From positions 15,520,572-15,584,571 of the forward strand of contig NC_136008.1 of NCBI RefSeq assembly GCF_048128805.1: a stretch of 64,000 nucleotides of DNA. The letters run 5' to 3'. This document shows positions 1-11,900 of this stretch, piece after piece; the stretch's first letter is position 1; the number at the start of each line of letters is the position of its first letter. The notes below the pieces were generated by a model. The model was not told where the DNA came from. It worked only from the letters and a program-made list of their open reading frames with translations, and made no database searches. The position numbers and the translations under genes are program-made. The DNA comes from Centroberyx gerrardi (Eukaryota; Chordata; Actinopteri; Beryciformes; Berycidae).

Positions 1-149
1 AAGCGTAATCTTTCACATTTGACATTTTTACTGTTTTAATGATTCTGCACTATGTCTCACTCATATTATGCTGTAACTCATTAATCTTGTTGTTTGTAGA
101 TCCTCCATTAATCATTAACTGGTTTCTGTTGCATTTGATCTCTTCTTAG

Positions 150-1033
150 GCCTTCATTACATTCCTGTGCCTATATGGAATGGTGTGGTATGCAGAAAAT
201 TATGGTCCAAGAGAAAAGGTACGTGCATCGCGTTAGGTTTACTTTTGCGCCCTTTGGCCATGTAAAATGTGTAATGCAGCCTTAACGAACCGACTTTGCC
301 TTCAGATTGACAGTCACAGCTTTTTCCTGCAGTATTTACACTCAATAAACCTTGTCAGGGGGTGTGTATTATTGCATTACCAGGAAGCTCTATTTATGGA
401 AGCCAGTGTTTGAGTGCGTGGCGTGTTTACCAAAAACTTCAAAGTAACGCTGGTTTACACACCTGGACAATTGTTTAGGGTTAAAACAAAGAGTCAGCTG
501 ACTTTACCGTTGAGGAGCCTCAGTGAATATTAACTTGCAGGCCTTTTCCCTTCAAAGATTCCTATCGTTCAGGTTACCATGTAGGCTGCAGCGGGTCAGC
601 TGGCTGCTATATGTTCCCTGTCGCGTTAATGGAATGTGTGTAATGCGTCTCGACCTCTTCTCCTCTCACAGAGCCTCTCAGAATGTGAGGACAGTAATTA
701 CACAGAATCTGGTGACCATGTGTCAGAAGGATTTAAAGGTACAGTTTGCGTTTTTCTGTTAATCATCAACCATGTAAAATAAATGGGACTTATAAAAGTA
801 CATATGTATCTTCAGCCATTTTCTTGTAAATGGCTGACCCCTAGTGGTTGGCTGGGCCTTTTTACCCATAGATGTACACAAGTACTTCTTTTTAAAAACT
901 CATATCTCATTTCAAAGCGTTTGATCCTCGTTTTTCAGGGGAGATGGAGGTGGACGGTGACAGCCCTGCAACCCGGCGGAGATGGAAGGGCTCAGGAAAG
1001 ACCAAATCCATCAACGGCCTGGATAGCCAGTAG
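150..1033 (+). CDS. ptdss1: Phosphatidylserine synthase 1, C-terminal three exons (partial)
   Basis: PTDSS1 makes phosphatidylserine in the ER and mitochondria-associated membrane by swapping the choline of phosphatidylcholine for serine. Three coding exons are visible: 150-218, 672-738 and 939-1033 (TAG at 1031-1033), each bounded by AG and GT with phases that join without a break. The first encodes the end of a hydrophobic membrane segment followed by WYAENYGPREK. The next continues SLSECEDSNYTES, and the tail is basic (RRRWKGSGKTKSINGLDSQ). The order membrane helix, WYAExYGxREK, SECED, then a basic Arg/Lys-Ser tail with a VTNG/SING-like motif is that of vertebrate PTDSS1 as I remember it. 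The rest of the gene lies before base 1. PTDSS2 is the alternative, but its tail fits less well. Confidence 0.88.
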
Positions 1034-2830
1034 GAATGGGAGCCAGAGGCTGGTGGGCCCCTCCTGAACTCACACCAAGGAGCCAGGAGAGAAGGATGAG
1101 GTTGAAAGGGGTAAAGATATGATCACTTCCTGGTGCATTTCAACTCTAGAGAAACCCTCACCTACGATAGAGGGAGTGGAGACAGAGGAGAGGCTAGGTG
1201 GATGAGCAGGCCCATGCAGTGTTAGGAGTACAGAGAGGCTTGGACTACAGAGATGCACGATTATTTGTGGGCTGTAGTCACAGAAATGGCTCCTAGCCCA
1301 CTGATCACAGGTGTTTGACTGTGTGTGTGTGTGTGTGTTGTGTGCATGTGTGTGAGAGGAAGAGAGAGATGAGAGATGGCAATACAGGACTGCCCATCCT
1401 AGATTTGAACGCATGATCATTGTAGTTGGTAAACTGTAATTTACAAACTACATTTATCCTACGATACAATATATCATTTATTGTTAATGTAAATTTGACG
1501 GGTTAGGTCCTATAATTAAACTACTGTATGTAATTGGTTCAACACATTTCAATATTAAAAGACGCTATGTAGAATATATCACATAAATCAGAGCCTGTAT
1601 GTTTATAGCACAGAAAGGCTTATGTTCTCTCAGAGTGGGCAAATATCTATTGTCAGTCTTTTAAGTAGTTTCAATCATCTATTGTCGATTTACGTTTTCA
1701 CAGATGTTGGTGTTCACATTTTTTTTGTGTTTATAACTTGAACAGAGAGTGGAATGTGAACAGGAATTCAATGCAAACCAGCTTTAGTGTTGTAGGATGA
1801 TTCTCTGAGGTTTGTGTTTGACCTGGATTGAAGCAAAGCACACAGTTGAAGCACTTTTTAGAATATCCTAGACGCACGGGCAGTTAAGTTCTGTTTTCTC
1901 TGAAATACTGTACATTTGTAATGTTTGAGTATTTTGTGAATCATTGTGACCTTGAGTGATTTTACTCTCCCTGTACATCTGTGGCTGCTATCTTTTTTTT
2001 TTTTTTATTGTACTGATAACAGAGGGCAATCATTCAGATTTCTGCATGTGTTCAGGCTGTACCTGTCTGTGTGCAGGTGGCTTCGTTTAAGTGTCGACAT
2101 TCTTGTAATTGCCTACATTGCATTTGCATGGCTGTGTCAAATCAACCCAAGTGTTTTAGTAGGAACATGTTAAACTAGTCGTAAAAAAGGATCTTTGTGT
2201 CGCACTGCACACCAGGACGCCAGTATTGTTATTTTTATGTCTTTCACTGTCATCGTAACATTTTAATTCACCCCTCGTGCCTGTATGCATGTTCTGTTTT
2301 TTATTCCTAACATTTTGCAGTTTGTATTGAGACTAAATTTGGGGTTGTGTGTTTTGTTCTTGTGCTCTCAGAGTGCTTTATTGAAGAGTTAGTTTGTTTT
2401 GCTCTGTCAGTATCATCTCAGCACAGATATGTCCCGCATAACCCTAGACAATCCAGACGCTGACCTCTGTGGAATGGACCAGGCTCCCATGCTACACAAT
2501 ATAAATGGTACATTGTCGCTGGATTTAGATGTCATTTGCCAAAACAATTCTGTTGGAAAAAAAAAAAAGACTTGTGTTGTTCTTTTTTTCACTGTGAATT
2601 AATGAAACATATTAAAATGTTTTACATTTCCTCTTAAAATCTTTGTGATGTTATTGTTCTCAAGGGATTATCCATGTTTTAGTTTTTGAATTAGAAGGGC
2701 TGGGATAGGCAGCGTTACCCTCACTTGTTCCTCCAGATTAAACACTGTTGAGATATTGAGTGCTGAAGTGTGCTACACATGCTTGATACTGTCAGTTACC
2801 CCACTTTCAACAATAAATGATTCTTCATTA
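1034..2830 (+). other. ptdss1: ptdss1 3' UTR with poly(A) signal
   Basis: No supported coding sequence follows the ptdss1 stop for 2.5 kb. The stretch is AT-rich with a short GT repeat at 1321-1338 and T- and A-runs near 1992 and 2558. A canonical AATAAA at 2812-2817 is the first clear poly(A) signal, so the transcript probably ends just after it. The exact end is inferred. Confidence 0.6.
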
Positions 2831-3601
2831 CACATCAAATCAATTCCTTTACTACTAGTCATTTGTTATTGAATACATATTCCTAGCAAACGATTTGTGT
2901 ACTTTACAATAGGAAATTTGGAATCACCTTGCTTGACCTCTGTAGAGCGCTGTGCTGCAGCAAAGCAGAGCAGGATTGGCTGACTCAAGCTCTGCCCTTC
3001 TGTTTCTAAAGGATCGGATTTCACTCAGTCTGCACACCACGGAACTGAGAGACTAAAATAGCTGCCTTGTACTGACCTATAACAAGATATATTTAAAGAA
3101 ACGGTTGATGTTCCCTTTGAAAATAACAGCAATAAATGTGGTCATACAATCCTAAAAATATAAAGTAATTTTGATCATCACATATAAATAACAAAATAGT
3201 TAATATGGTTTATATAGTGATTAATCTTATTGCTACTCTCTATTTTCCCTGATTGTAGCTATGACAAAAAACAGTGTTGTGTTCTGAAAAGTCTACATGG
3301 TCCAAACATGAGTGCTTGCTTCTGCAACTTGTGTGTAACCTGATTTCCAAAGGAGGGCAGCAAAGAGCCTTGGTGGTGTGCAAACTGTCACATGACCTTC
3401 TGGGCCTACTGGACGTGAGTGTGTTGTCAAAAAAAAAAAAAAAACGTTGCAGTGCTGTGCTTTCATACCTCCCTTTTCCTCCCTCTCTCCATCTCTCCTA
3501 ATTTCCCTGTCTGTCTTTCTTGTGTTCTTAAGCTTCATGCTGACTGCAGCAGTTGCTCAAACAGTCTCAGTAGCTGAAGAATACATCAGGATATTTCAGT
3601 C
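2831..3601. other. Intergenic gap and presumed nhlrc1 promoter/5' UTR
   Basis: About 0.8 kb separates the ptdss1 poly(A) signal from the nhlrc1 start codon. It holds an A16 run at 3429-3444 followed by a CT-rich stretch (about 3465-3525). No TATA box or CpG cluster stands out. Short ORFs here have no recognisable similarity and are not called. Confidence 0.5.
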
Positions 3602-4849
3602 ATGGCTGAGACTCCTGGTTCCCCAAGTCATGGCAGCCCGAGGCCTGAGGCGATTCTAAGAGAGATCCAGGTCAACTTGCTGGAGTGTAAAGTCTGCTTT
3701 GAGAAGTTCAGCACCCGGCAGAGGGAGCGCAGGCCGCAGAACCTTTCCTGCGGACATGTACTCTGTCTGGAATGCATCACGGCTCTGTCCCACCCTCTCC
3801 TGAAGAAGCTGGAGTGCCCGTTCTGTCGACAGCTGTGCAGCGCAGACGGCACCTCCCCCTGCCAGGCCCTGACTGACCTCCAGGAGCTGCTGTTGTCCAG
3901 CAGTCCCAGATCCCCTGTTGCTCACAGGGCAAAGGGAGGCGTTGGCTGGGTCGGAGGTCTGAGGTCCGGGGCTCTGCAGCTCTGCACAGCTTTTGGTGGT
4001 TGGGGTACACTGATCAACCCCACTGGGATGGCGGTGTTTGGGTCATCGGGAACAGTAGTGGTGGTGCATGATGGAGACAGGAGGGTGGTGGTCTTCGGTC
4101 CTCAGGGCAGGAAGCTGCACAGTTTTGGGCGGAGAGGACGAGCCCATGGGGAAATTTGTTACCCACTGGATGTGACGGTGACTCCCAGTGGCTACGTGGT
4201 GGTGACTGACGCAGGGGACAGTGCTGTGAAGGTGTTCACCTCCAGGGGGAGCCACGTGTTGACGGTCAAGGAGCCCTTCCAGCTGCCATGGGGTGTGGAC
4301 GTAGACAGCTGTGGGCACATCCTGGTCTCAGACCTGCAGGCCGGCACACTGTCCCAGGTCAAAGTGGACTTTGCTCGCGGTGTGACTCTGCAGCACCTGA
4401 CAGCCATTCCTGACCTCCAGCATCCCAAAGCAGTGGCCTGCTGTCAGGTGACGGGGAACATAGCGGTGGTGGAACATCTTGTTGATGACACACATCCGCC
4501 TGGGAAGCACCAACACACAAGGTTGAGAGTGTTTGCAAAAGACTTCCACCCCCTGTATCAGACAGACAGCTTCAGTCTGACCCTGGGGTCCACGGCCTGG
4601 CTGTGCATGTCTGCTGTGGCTTTTGACAGAGAGGGAGACGTGATTGTGATTGACTCCAAGCAGGGGATGATTTGGAGTTTGGGGAAGCTCCAGAGTGGCC
4701 CAGCCCTAACTCCCCTTGTAAGAGACCACCTGATCCACCCAGTGGGGCTGGTGTGTACGGCTCAGAACAACACACTCCTCGTTCTGGACAGCGGAGACCA
4801 TGCAGTGAAGATTTATTCTGCTAAATCTGATGCTATGGCCATGGCATAA
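3602..4849 (+). CDS. nhlrc1: Malin, RING-NHL E3 ubiquitin ligase
   Basis: This single-exon gene encodes 415 residues (human malin has 395). Malin acts with the glycogen phosphatase laforin to ubiquitinate proteins of glycogen metabolism; loss causes Lafora epilepsy in people. The N-terminus carries a C3HC4 RING: Cys29, Cys32 (LLECKVCFEKF), Cys50, His52 (LSCGHVLC), Cys55, Cys58, Cys72 and Cys75 (LECPFC). From about residue 130 to the end run NHL-type beta-propeller repeats, recognisable in FGGWGTLINPTG, VVVHDGDRRVVVF, YPLDVTVTPSGYVVVTDAGD, LPWGVDVD and the final LLVLDSGDHAVKIYS. The first in-frame ATG is chosen because it lies just before the conserved LREIQVNLLECKVC segment. The intronless structure matches mammals, as does the position next to kif13a (human 6p22.3). 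TRIM32 is excluded because there is no B-box or coiled coil. Confidence 0.95.
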   Translation: MAETPGSPSHGSPRPEAILREIQVNLLECKVCFEKFSTRQRERRPQNLSCGHVLCLECITALSHPLLKKLECPFCRQLCSADGTSPCQALTDLQELLLSSSPRSPVAHRAKGGVGWVGGLRSGALQLCTAFGGWGTLINPTGMAVFGSSGTVVVVHDGDRRVVVFGPQGRKLHSFGRRGRAHGEICYPLDVTVTPSGYVVVTDAGDSAVKVFTSRGSHVLTVKEPFQLPWGVDVDSCGHILVSDLQAGTLSQVKVDFARGVTLQHLTAIPDLQHPKAVACCQVTGNIAVVEHLVDDTHPPGKHQHTRLRVFAKDFHPLYQTDSFSLTLGSTAWLCMSAVAFDREGDVIVIDSKQGMIWSLGKLQSGPALTPLVRDHLIHPVGLVCTAQNNTLLVLDSGDHAVKIYSAKSDAMAMA

Positions 4850-5010
4850 TATAATGTAAGATCAGGCCTAAAGTATGTCAGATCTAGTTTATTACATGAT
4901 AAAGTTTTGTTTTACATATAAGATTTTTTTAAGTTGTTTATTGCAATATCAAATTCTGTGTATTAGTAAATGTATATATAATGTAATTTTATATAAATAA
5001 AACTTTAGCA
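4850..5010 (+). terminator. nhlrc1: nhlrc1 3' end, poly(A) signal
   Basis: AATAAA at 4996-5001, about 150 bases after the stop in AT-rich sequence, is the likely polyadenylation signal of nhlrc1. An inverted repeat follows directly at 5012-5060. Confidence 0.6.
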
Positions 5011-5011
5011 T

Positions 5012-5060
5012 GTGATAAACTATATTTGACACACTAATAGTATGTCAAATAGTTTATCAC
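5012..5060. repeat. Inverted repeat after nhlrc1
   Basis: The arm at 5012-5031 (GTGATAAACTATATTTGACA) pairs with 5043-5060 (TGTCAAATAGTTTATCAC) apart from a two-base bulge, around a loop of about 11 bases. A 25-base direct repeat (ACATGATAAAGTTTTG...) at 4894-4918 and 5138-5162 brackets this palindrome, so the block may be the trace of a small insertion. Confidence 0.6.
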
Positions 5061-5322
5061 TTGCTAAATAGTATATAGTATGACACTATATACATATACT
5101 GTGTGTATATATAGGCCACATGATGTATGTATGCCTCACATGATAAAGTTTTGTTTTACATAAATTGAAATTATATCACGTTTTATATTGACTATTTCTC
5201 ATGCAAATAATCATAAATGTCAAAGAAATTGTAATGCTGTTATTTATTTCCAAGTTTTGCAAATGTTAAATATAACCTATAGAATATAATAAAACCTATT
5301 TTAACACGAGAATTCAATGAGC

Positions 5323-5323
5323 A

Positions 5324-5393
<70 letters not shown>
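5323..5393. repeat. Compound microsatellite (GT)n(GA)n(CAGA)n
   Basis: An uninterrupted GT run passes into GA and then CAGA units. Translations of either strand give only low-complexity peptides and are not genes. Confidence 0.9.
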
Positions 5394-5599
5394 TGGGTGA
5401 TATGGTTCACAAGTCTAATTAAAAGTTCCTTTCTCATGAACACTATCCTCTCCGTTATCTGCTCCAGACTGATCTGTATATGCTTACTGCTGGTGCACGC
5501 AGACAACTTGTCACGGTGCCTCAAATCTCACGTCCACGGGTTTCCCCCGCAAAGTACGGCGGTCCGTATTAAGACAAATCCATTTTTTTCCCCCTTTGG

Positions 5600-5912
5600 C
5601 ATAGCCGTCTCCAGTCTGCAAGAGGATAGCAGTCGTGCTCCCAGTGGAAGATGGCGGTGGGGATGCTGTCTGGGGCTGGAACCGAGTGCTGGATTTGCAC
5701 AAGAAGCGAACTCGGATGGATATAAAGCAAAAATGAACATATTTCTATCTCTTATCCTCGAGGCCTGGACTCGTTTGGGGTTATTTGATTAGAGTCTGCT
5801 GCCTTTTATCCGGCAGAAATCCGGGCTTCTTGTCGGGGATTTCACAGGCTACAAGTATACATTGATAGCTCCGCGCATAGACAGGGTGGGAGTAAAAAAA
5901 AAGTGGACGAAA
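5600..5912 (+). promoter_or_regulatory. kif13a: kif13a 5' UTR/core promoter region with YY1-like site and uORF
   Basis: AAGATGGCGG at 5648-5657 matches the YY1 consensus, which in vertebrates often sits at or just after the transcription start. Its ATG (5651) opens a 24-codon upstream ORF ending at TAA 5723-5725, well before the kif13a ATG at 5913. If transcription starts upstream of this site the uORF would reduce kif13a translation. If it starts inside the site there is no uORF. The start point is inferred, not seen. Confidence 0.45.
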
Positions 5913-8900
5913 ATGTCGGATACAAAGGTAAAAGTTGCAGTGAGAGTTCGGCCCATGAACCGCAGGGGTAAGTGTGTTACGATGATTTCTGCTTGCAAAT
6001 TTCTTTTATTCGCCTTTGATTTGCGCTACATTCTCACTGCCTGATGAAAGTTTTGATTTCATCGCCATTGCTGCCTTCAACCTGAATTATGAGCCCCGGA
6101 GTAACACTTGAGAACAGTTTAAGATACGTTCAAAGTTAAGTAGGATTTTACTTTTTCCTCCACAATACGTTACTTTCCCCAAACCCAACTTGTCTCTGCA
6201 GAAATTGAACTGAATACAAAATGTGTCGTGGATATGGAGGACAACCAAACTGTTCTACACCCACCACCTTCAAATGCAAAAGGAGATAACAGGTAAACAA
6301 AGCTAAAACATTCATTGTTGCCAGAAGTTTGTGTTCGCAACAAATGTATCCGTTAATATAGGCATTGTCTTAGATTGTGTCATAACATTATACCCACCCA
6401 TGTATAGTGCAGTAAGCTCAGTGTATGTATTGCACCTCTAGCCTCTCTGTGTTTAGTGTTTATGATGGAGAGTTGTCTTTGGATTCTGCATATAAAGAAG
6501 ACTCCTCTACTAGTGTACATGTGTTTCTTTAATGGAACAGGGGATTCTGGGTCTTTAGAAAATGTCTGGAAGCTTGCTGTTGGCCTCAGTTAAAGATCAG
6601 AAGAAGACAGATGGCACTCTCACTGTTTGTGACTCACTGTAATAACTTTATCTCACCCAGGTCATAATACAGTAACATTAGCATGCAATGTTAGCATGTA
6701 ACATCTATCCAGCAATTTGCTGACCGGTCCAGCTCAGATGACTAAAGGCACAAAGCTGCATTATAACATTATAGCTCCATACATAGTTGTACTTACAGTG
6801 CAGCTTAAGAAATGAAGATTTAACTTAATCAACTCATCAGAATTTCCTCCTGAATTCAAATAGAACAAACATTTTTTTTGTGTGTAATGCCAGTGCAATG
6901 GACTAATAGGAATAGTGACCTTCTGCTGCTGAGGACATGATGGCTGTAACCCACCTGCTTTGCAACCGCTCCTTGAAACATGATCTTTCAGTGCCCAATA
7001 TTATATTACATTATTATACTATATAATTAATGTGAACTCTCCAGTAATATTCATCTCAACATCATAACACTCATCTGCTGTTAAACAAAAAGGCCATGGG
7101 AGGGACCAGACAGCAAGGACTATTTAAGTCTCAGTAGTCAGAACTTTAGTTACATGTCAAGCGGTTTGCTTTGTCATGCAGTTTTCAGAGTTCAGGCTTT
7201 TTTGAATGGGCATGGCAGTACACTGCACAATGTAGCAGGCGTTATCATCATGGCTAAAAGTGGAGAAAAGTGTACAGAACGCTCCAGGGAAAGGAAAGCT
7301 AAGCATCCTCTAATGTTTCATACTCCGGCGGCGTATTAAAGGTCAGCAAAAACGCCCATGTTTCTGCTGGCTAGAGATGTGATTTGCTTTCAGATTGTAA
7401 TGAGGGGATCTCTCCAGTCACATAACATGTAGGCTAATAATGGCTGTAAGCTTGGGAAGTCAGTTAAATCTTGTGCCTGTTAGCGATGATCAGAGATCAT
7501 AATTATAATTCACCCATCATAGTTGCAGACTGCATTTGCTACAGTGTTACGCTTGGTTTGGTTGCTCTGTTCCACCGTTGTCCTTTGTCACCCATGATTA
7601 GACAGCTGACCTGATTACCCATGGATGCAAATGAAATCTTCAAGGATGCTCAATTGGGAAAAAGAATCCAGGATTATTGTCTTTGTCCTTGTTTTCTCAC
7701 TTCTTGAGTATTTCATATGGACAAGAAGCTCTTCCAGCCACAGTATGTGAAGGTCCATACAGTTTGACCAGACCCTACTGACGACTGAAAATTAAGTCAA
7801 AGTAACCAATATACATGCCACAGCCAAGGCTTTTCTCATGGCCCAGAGCCAGTCCTGTTAAACTGTAACAGTTTATCTGTTGTTCCATGTAATCAGCAGT
7901 CAACATTAAGTGGTAATGAGCTTGCTCCTCAAGCAGCTAGGGCCCACACATTAACCTATATTTAAGGCAATTATCGGAACAGAAATTGCCACACAACAGC
8001 TCCGTTCCAGGCAATTTAACAAATCACGCTCAAAGCTAACATTCATGGAACAGAATGCATGACAATAGAACAAAAGGCTGTTGTGGGTGAGAGGTCAAAT
8101 AAATGACAATAACTGTGTAGACACTACAGCCATTCTGAATGAGTCTGTCTGCAATATTCTCTAAGGTAGCTGATTAGTCTTTGGATCTGATGCTGGATGT
8201 TTCCATTTCTACCTGCTGCCATATTTCAAGCGAGCCATATGCAGACTCACATGCTCAAGGCACATTTTGATTCAGTAGAAGTTTCCATATCTGAATGAAA
8301 TGTTGTAACAACTTGGCACGTCTAGCATTACATTAATACAGAGATTCCTTTCATGGACTTTGATGTCTCTATCCTTTATAAAATGGCTACAATAGGGATG
8401 CACCGATATGGTTTTTTGAGGCCGATATCGGTATCTGATATTTTCCCACCCATATCTGTTGACACTGATACCAGTACTGTTACTGATACCAATTTGCATT
8501 TTTGTAAGAATCTTAGTACATATGCTGTTGCAAAAAAGGTTAAGCTTTTCAGACATGCCTATCTTAAGATAATTAAGTGGTTTGTAAACAAAAGACCATG
8601 TTAGTTTTATTCTGTTGCTGATTGTATTGTTGACACACTCCTAGAAAAAAAGGTCACAAAAATGACAATTCTACAGTCGGCCAAATATCTGCATTAAAGA
8701 TAATATCGGACCGATACCAATATTGCTTTTTAAAGCTGATATCGGACAAGGGTCTGCCGATATGTTGGTGCATCCTTAATTACAACAACCTCTACACTGT
8801 CACCTCTATTCTGCTATGATCTGTATGGTTGAGTAGGAAAACTGCTGCATTGTGGCTGGGTTCACTTTCACTCTAACAGCTGGACTGGGTTTATCCAAGT

Positions 8901-11900
8901 TTTATCCAAGGTCACAGTGGATACTTAGTCATTTTTTCCTTCTGCCGTAGCTATGCATGACTTACCTTCTCTACAAACAATTGTGTCATTTGTATTTCTC
9001 AAGATAATACAGTACACAGCATATTTAAAGGGCCATGACCTTGAGCTTGACAGCTATCATATGATTCAGTTTATTTTATTATGTCACGGTTTGAGTACCA
9101 ATGTTTGATGCTTTTCTTTTCTCTCTCAAGGTTAATAATAACTCTTAAACATCTCAGTCAGTGCTTGTACTGTTCATGAAAGCAAATTGAATTGAACTTG
9201 GAAAGGCTTAGGGTCTCTGTGTTTAGATTGCCATGGTTTTCCTAAACCATATAATTTTCCTCTCTGCACTTTGTGGAGCCACAGAAGGGGGGATACCCTG
9301 ATCACTAACACTTTGCCTTGTTTTGAGGACACCTGCTCATATGTGTTGGAAATGTGTCAGATTCAGGCTTAGTGGGTATTAGCATGCCAAATATGGCTCC
9401 AGGGCCAAGATCATGGGAACCTTTTCTCTCTCGTGGGAATGCTCAGGCACAACCTCATGAAAGGCAGAGCAGTAATAGATATTTTCATGTAGACATATTT
9501 TGGTTAAATGAAACTACTTATGCCATCTAATTAAAGTATTAGGCTGTATATTTTGAAGCAAAGAACGTGACAAAGGAAAACAATGACTGTTTGGATTGTT
9601 GAACTCATTTTGCTTCAATAATTTTGCTCCAAGTCACATACTGTCAGTACTTTCAGAAAAATGAAAAATTACCACAATTTAATGAAATACATGAACACAG
9701 TCACTAGTGGGTTGAACTTGGAGCCACATGTTGCATTATTCAATTTCATGTTGGCTCATTAATTTGGCATGGAAAGCGTTGCAGATTGCATCTGTAGTTT
9801 TGTGCACAGACCACACAGCACCATGAAAACATGTAAAGAATGTGAAGAAAGTATAAGGGTTTTCCTTTGATGGCTAAGCCTCGTTCTTTGCACCATGTCT
9901 CATTGTGGCAAGACTCGTGACCCCCCTCCCCCCCTCTCCTTTTTCCCTGGGAAATTAACTATAATCACAGTGATGGGCGAATGAAACATGGATTGGTGAC
10001 TTCAGGGCGACAGGTTGAGTTTCCTTATGTTCGTAATCACATTTTCTAGGTTCATCTTACGTCTGTCTTGAGCTGGCACGAATGGCATATTTGAAACGTG
10101 AATCTGGGAAAGCAGTTTGGTTTTCAAGCGCCAGTCTGCTATCCTTTGGGGTTTAGACACAATGAAGGTGGGGGTGGAGAGGCAGAGAAATACCTGAGGC
10201 TGCAGTCTACAGAGGGGATCAGTGGTGGAGCATCATGACAGGAAAATACCCTTCAACTCACACAATGGGGCCGTATTACATCTATCATGCCCCAACGTGT
10301 CCATCAACATGCAACAAGGCCATCGAGTAGGAAAATGTCTTGCATGTAAACCCTTTTTCAGTATATCTTATTCTACATACACAAGCATGTTGCAAATGCC
10401 ATGCCAACCACAAATAGCGTTAATAACAACACTTTCTTTAGACTGGAGACTGCTTAATGTTAGCGGAAGGTGCTGCCTTTTATCCTCTTTCCCAGTAGTT
10501 ACCTGACATGTCTTTGTCGGGGTGACGATGCAACTTTTGTTTTCTCGTCCTCTCTGCTAGCTCCGTGGTCCAGCGTTTCAGGATGATCAGTGGAAGTATG
10601 TCTGTATCTGATAATGTCTGTAACCAAGCTTGTAATTTCCCCTCTAATCTCTTTCTTATCACTAAGGGCTTCAAGAGCCCAGGGGGTTCCTCCCTTATCT
10701 CCACTTGAACGTGTTATCTTGCTTACTTGGGTATTGTAATCTGAATGAAGTAGTGTGGAGAGGGGGCTCAATCAAAAAAGGGCCCACTGTATCCTGTGAA
10801 GTAATGTTCACTGTAATTTACGTCTCCGCTACTGGAATTCTAAAATGTTTGTTTAGCTTGCTGGATTCCTAGCCTATGTTTTTGTTTTTTTGAAAGTGTG
10901 CCCAGATATAGCCGAGTCATTAGGTTCCCTTGCGTCTGGAGTCACACGTGCCTCACTGGTCTGGGGTCAGTCCTGCCATAGCTTTCTCTCCTGTGTCTCC
11001 CCTGCTCTACCGCCAGCTCTACTTTCCCACCGTCTAAAAATACTAAGAAAGATATTCTGAATATCGGTGAGTGCTGTTGGCCAGGCTGCTTCCATTCTCC
11101 AGAACAGATTGGTAAGAGGCTGTGTCTGCCCCGTGTGACTGCCAAAGCCCAACCCAGTGTGGTCAACATGTGTTTTTTAAAGCCCTTTGCAGATAGCCTC
11201 TAATGATCTCTGTTTGTGTGCTGGCTCTTATGATACATAGACGTCAAAGACACTAAACTTTCCCCTGCTAAGTGAAGCTGTTGAGTAGACATGACAGTTG
11301 TAGTCTCTCTGTGCTGGAAAAGTTGGTCGCATTTGTCAAGAGTCACACATATGACCAAGTGTCATCATGCTTTCCAAACAAGCCTTCTCCAAATGACAAT
11401 GCGGCCCTGTCCAATGGCTGCCCTCAGGAATGTTCCTTTTGTCTTTCCGTTTTGCTCCCTGTGCTATGTGCAAATAATCAACCTTTCCATTCAGTAAGAG
11501 GTTGTTCTCAGAGTTGGCCTGCGCTATCAGCTCAACCTTTCTCCACAACACTTTATTCACGCATCCTATTAAGGGAAAGCATGATGTGTGTTACTGATAA
11601 AATGATTGTTTTCCCTTGAGGTCTGCTCCCCCTGTTTGTTTAGGGGGTGGGACAATGTTTACATCGTGATGTGGAAATGAGAAAAGATGGCGTCCTCCCT
11701 CTCTCTAGCTTTCTAAGACTAGATGGGATTCCAGTGATGTCAAGTCTGCGTCTTGTTAATCTCAGATGTGGCTTCACATTCTGAAGGCAGTCTATGTAAA
11801 ATGCATTTTTCAGTGTATTTGTCACAGAGTTTTCTGCCATAATGACTCTGGTTTTCCTTCTCACATGATTCTCTTAAATGAGGCCTTACTTTTGAAGTTG

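Noticed and set aside
3628-4775. Antisense ORFs opposite nhlrc1
   Set aside because: They are shadows of a GC-rich coding exon; the + strand frame has clear RING and NHL motifs.
8272-8604. Small coding genes on both strands
   Set aside because: They overlie the hAT-like MITE and have no recognisable domain.
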